In this document: in pieces, positions 5,198-6,560 of the stretch
How the letters are laid out: every line of letters begins with the position of its first letter
Numbering within the stretch: position 1 is the first letter of the stretch
Origin: a bacterium
GTDB taxonomy: Bacteria; RBG-13-66-14
Reading direction: 5' to 3'
Length of the DNA: 6,560 nucleotides
Assembly (NCBI GenBank): GCA_026398675.1
Contig: JAPLSK010000100.1
Location: forward strand, 1 to 6,560
Notes under the pieces: generated by a model
The model's database searches: none
What the model was told of the DNA's origin: nothing
What the model saw: the letters and a program-made list of their open reading frames with translations, nothing else
Translations under genes and position numbers: made by a program

Positions 5198-5495
5198 CCG
5201 TATTCCAAAACCGGATTACATTCATTCCCATCTCTTCAAGTTGCTCTGTTCTACGTTTATCGTGGAGTATCTTACTCTCCTTAGCGTGTCCGCCGCCGTC
5301 GAGCTCCACGACCAATCCGGCCTCCGGGCAGTAGAAATCGAGGATGTAGCCTTTCAGCGGATGCTGGCGGCGGAACTTGGCGCCTAATAGTTGGCGTTTT
5401 TGCAGGCACCTCCAAAGTTTAGATTCCGTATCTGTCTGTGATTCCCGCAGCTCACGACAGCGTTGGAGGAGCTCAGGGGGAAGCTTGCGAGTCAT
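5175..5495 (-). pseudogene. DUF559 family PD-(D/E)XK-like protein, 3'-truncated at the propeller gene
   Basis: From ATG 5495, residues 1-105 match the DUF559 (Vsr-like nuclease fold) pattern: T21-x-x-E24 with KLW; GAKFRRQHPLKGYILDFYC with D53; LVVELDGGGH with E64, D66 and H70; D79-x-x-R82; and GMNVIRFWNTDVYNNL. Full-length relatives continue with roughly 10-20 more residues. Here similarity stops at L105 (position 5181), and the frame runs on for hundreds of Arg/Gly-rich codons to 3801, which are only the shadow of the propeller gene. So the gene lacks its own end. The DNA is clearly more AT-rich than its neighbours (notably 5190-5290), which suggests acquisition from elsewhere. The ribosome binding site GAGGGG (5501-5506) is supplied by the adjacent repeat. 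Catalytic-type residues are intact, so a residual nuclease-like product is conceivable. DUF559 function is not established. Confidence 0.8.
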
Positions 5496-5500
5496 CTTTA

Positions 5501-5644
5501 CCCCTCACCCCAGCCCTCCCCCCAGAGGGGGGAGGGGGTAGGGTCTCACCCCAGCCTGTAAGCGCGCTTCCCACCAGAGGGGAGAGGGAGCTGCACCCCT
5601 CACCCCGGCCCGTAAGCGAGCTTCCCCCCAGAGGGGGAGGGAGT
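5501..5644. repeat. Three-copy GC-rich intergenic repeat array (REP-like)
   Basis: Three related units each begin TCACCCC(A/G)GCC (at 5505, 5546 and 5600) and end CCAGAGGGG(G)(A)GAGGG. Unit spacing is 41 and 54 bp. The second and third carry an extra GTAAGCG(C/A)GCTT block (palindromic AAGCGCGCTT at 5560-5569; AAGCGAGCTT at 5614-5623). The array fills the gap between the TolB-like stop and the DUF559 start, and its right end abuts the stop codon. Similar C-rich/G-rich palindromic repeats are common in intergenic DNA of GC-rich bacteria. It is too irregular and too short for a CRISPR. Confidence 0.8.
5514..5536. repeat. Perfect 10-bp hairpin next to the DUF559 start
   Basis: CCCTCCCCCC (5514-5523), loop AGA, and GGGGGGAGGG (5527-5536) form a perfect inverted repeat within the first repeat unit, 19 nt upstream of the DUF559 ATG. 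No T run follows on either strand, so it is not a classical terminator. It could slow transcription or stabilise the upstream mRNA end. Confidence 0.7.
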
Positions 5645-6550
5645 TTACTCCGCCCTCGGGCCCCAGTCGGGGTCGTTGCCCGGGCAGACCTCCCGCGCGT
5701 CCCCGGTCGCCAGGTCCAGGGCCCAAATGCGGTGTATCACCGGGGGAGGCGCATCCGACAACGCGGGCCCGCCCTCGACCGGCTCGTTGGTGTTGTAGAA
5801 GATGCGGCCGTCATCCGTGAAGCACGGGTACACGCAATCGGCATCGGAGAAGGTGACCTGAGTGGGGTTCCCCCCGTCGGCGCCCAGGAGGTAGATGTCG
5901 AAGCTCTCCGCGCCTTGGAATTTCGCGCTGACGGCGATGCGCGACCCGTCGGGGCTCCAGCAGGGGTCAATGATCTCGGCCCCCAGGTCGGTGAGCTGTT
6001 GCAGGGTGCCGGTAGCCACGTCGGCGAGCACCAGCTCGATGACGGCGGGGTCGCCGTAGGAGGACTGACCGTAGCAGAAGAGGATCGCCTCCCCGTCCGG
6101 GCGCCAGACGGGCCACCGGGCCCAGTCCTCCAGATCGCTCAGACGGTTGCGGTTCCCCCCGTCGGCGTCCATGAGGAAGATGTCGGGCAGGCCGTCGTCG
6201 GTCGCCATGGAGCTCCAGGCGATGCGCTCTCCGTCGGGGCTCCAGGAGGGCAGGCCGTCCCAGTCGGCGTTTTCGGTCAACCGCGTGAATCCGCTCCCGT
6301 CGGTGTTGACGGTGAAGATGTCCCAATCCTCTTCCGTGTTGGCGGCGAAGAGGATGCGCTCCCCGTCGGGGGAAAGGTCCACCACCAACCCCAGCTCGTC
6401 GGGGCCGACGGCGTCGGTGACCAGCCGGGCGTCCGTGCTGTCGTCCGCCGCGAGGTAGAGCATGCCGCCCAGGTCGTAGGCGATGACACCGGCCGGGGCC
6501 GCGGCGGCGGACGCCAGGACGGTGAGCACGATTAGCAGCTTGTTGGTCAT
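5645..6550 (-). CDS. Secreted TolB/PD40-like beta-propeller protein
   Basis: A 301-residue protein. ATG 6550 is preceded by AGGGG at 5 nt (6556-6560), so it is preferred over the in-frame GTG at 6556. Residues 1-20 (MTNKLLIVLTVLASAAAAPA) are a signal peptide with small residues at the likely cleavage site. The rest is a chain of PD40/WD40-like repeats as in TolB: LSPDGERILFAAN, EEDWDIFTVNTDGSG, PSWSPDGERIAWSS, PDIFLMDADGGNRNRLS, PVWRPDGEAILF, DPCWSPDGSRIAVSA, FDIYLLGADGGNPTQVT, ending DWGPRAE. About six blades are present. TolB itself has an extra N-terminal alpha/beta domain of about 140 residues that is absent here, so this is a stand-alone propeller, not TolB of the Tol-Pal complex. A periplasmic or secreted binding scaffold is likely. 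It is complete. No promoter is visible because the window ends 10 nt upstream. Confidence 0.93.
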   Translation of the reverse strand: MTNKLLIVLTVLASAAAAPAGVIAYDLGGMLYLAADDSTDARLVTDAVGPDELGLVVDLSPDGERILFAANTEEDWDIFTVNTDGSGFTRLTENADWDGLPSWSPDGERIAWSSMATDDGLPDIFLMDADGGNRNRLSDLEDWARWPVWRPDGEAILFCYGQSSYGDPAVIELVLADVATGTLQQLTDLGAEIIDPCWSPDGSRIAVSAKFQGAESFDIYLLGADGGNPTQVTFSDADCVYPCFTDDGRIFYNTNEPVEGGPALSDAPPPVIHRIWALDLATGDAREVCPGNDPDWGPRAE

Positions 6551-6555
6551 ATGCA

Positions 6556-6560
6556 CCCCT
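6556..6560 (-). promoter_or_regulatory. Shine-Dalgarno AGGGG setting the start at 6550
   Basis: AGGGG on the minus strand, 5 nt upstream of ATG 6550, at the right edge of the window. It would overlap the alternative GTG start at 6556, which therefore loses. Confidence 0.65.

Noticed and set aside
3734..5284. Plus-strand open frame of 516 codons
   Set aside because: Antisense to the propeller gene; its apparent repeats are only the reverse image of the blades.
3801..5495. A single 564-residue open frame starting with the DUF559 domain
   Set aside because: After residue about 105 it becomes Arg/Gly/Leu-rich low-complexity sequence, the signature of a shadow frame. The same DNA encodes a clear eight-bladed propeller in another frame.
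5501..5644. CRISPR array
   Set aside because: Only three irregular units, spacing 41 and 54 bp, with the similarity spread over whole units and no constant repeat/unique spacer alternation; no cas genes.
5438..6535. Plus-strand open frame of 365 codons
   Set aside because: Antisense to the TolB-like gene and running through the intergenic repeats; no domain, Gly/Val/Pro-rich.

Overview
The window is GC-rich throughout, with strong third-position GC in the coding frames. It reads as a stretch of bacterial chromosome in which every supported gene lies on the minus strand, so transcription runs from high to low coordinates. The gene content (TolB-like and PQQ-like propellers, a cation diffusion facilitator, an M20 metallopeptidase, a DUF559 gene beside GC-rich intergenic repeats) suggests an uncultivated, probably diderm, environmental bacterium. 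I cannot name a phylum from sequence alone. There are no rRNA or tRNA genes, CRISPR arrays, phage genes or transposases.

Read in the direction of transcription, the right end carries a complete secreted TolB/PD40-type beta-propeller protein (5645-6550). It is followed by about 145 bp of GC-rich, hairpin-forming intergenic repeats. The last repeat supplies the ribosome binding site of a small AT-richer DUF559 (PD-(D/E)XK-like) gene (start 5495). That gene loses its 3' end at about 5180, where it runs into the start of a membrane-anchored eight-bladed PQQ-like propeller gene (3752-5197) in another frame. The last codons of the propeller gene and its downstream flank are duplicated in tandem (82-bp period, 3637-3800), with a third partial copy at 3618-3636.

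A 382-bp intergenic region (3370-3751) then contains an AT-rich island with a very good sigma-70-type promoter (TTGAAA-N17-TAAAAT) and a leader of about 120 nt with an imperfect hairpin. This promoter drives a two-gene operon: a membrane protein with a histidine-rich linker (2809-3369), and 3 nt later a cation diffusion facilitator transporter with two tandem C-terminal cytoplasmic domains (1657-2805). A textbook intrinsic terminator (1606-1647) closes the operon. Beyond it are a small membrane-anchored protein with a beta-sandwich-like domain (1113-1571) and an M20-family metallopeptidase cut off by the left edge (1-1084).

Most of the window is ordinary bacterial sequence. The parts most worth a second look are the His-rich protein coupled to the CDF transporter, the DUF559/repeat unit spliced onto the propeller gene, and the duplicated 3' end of the propeller gene.
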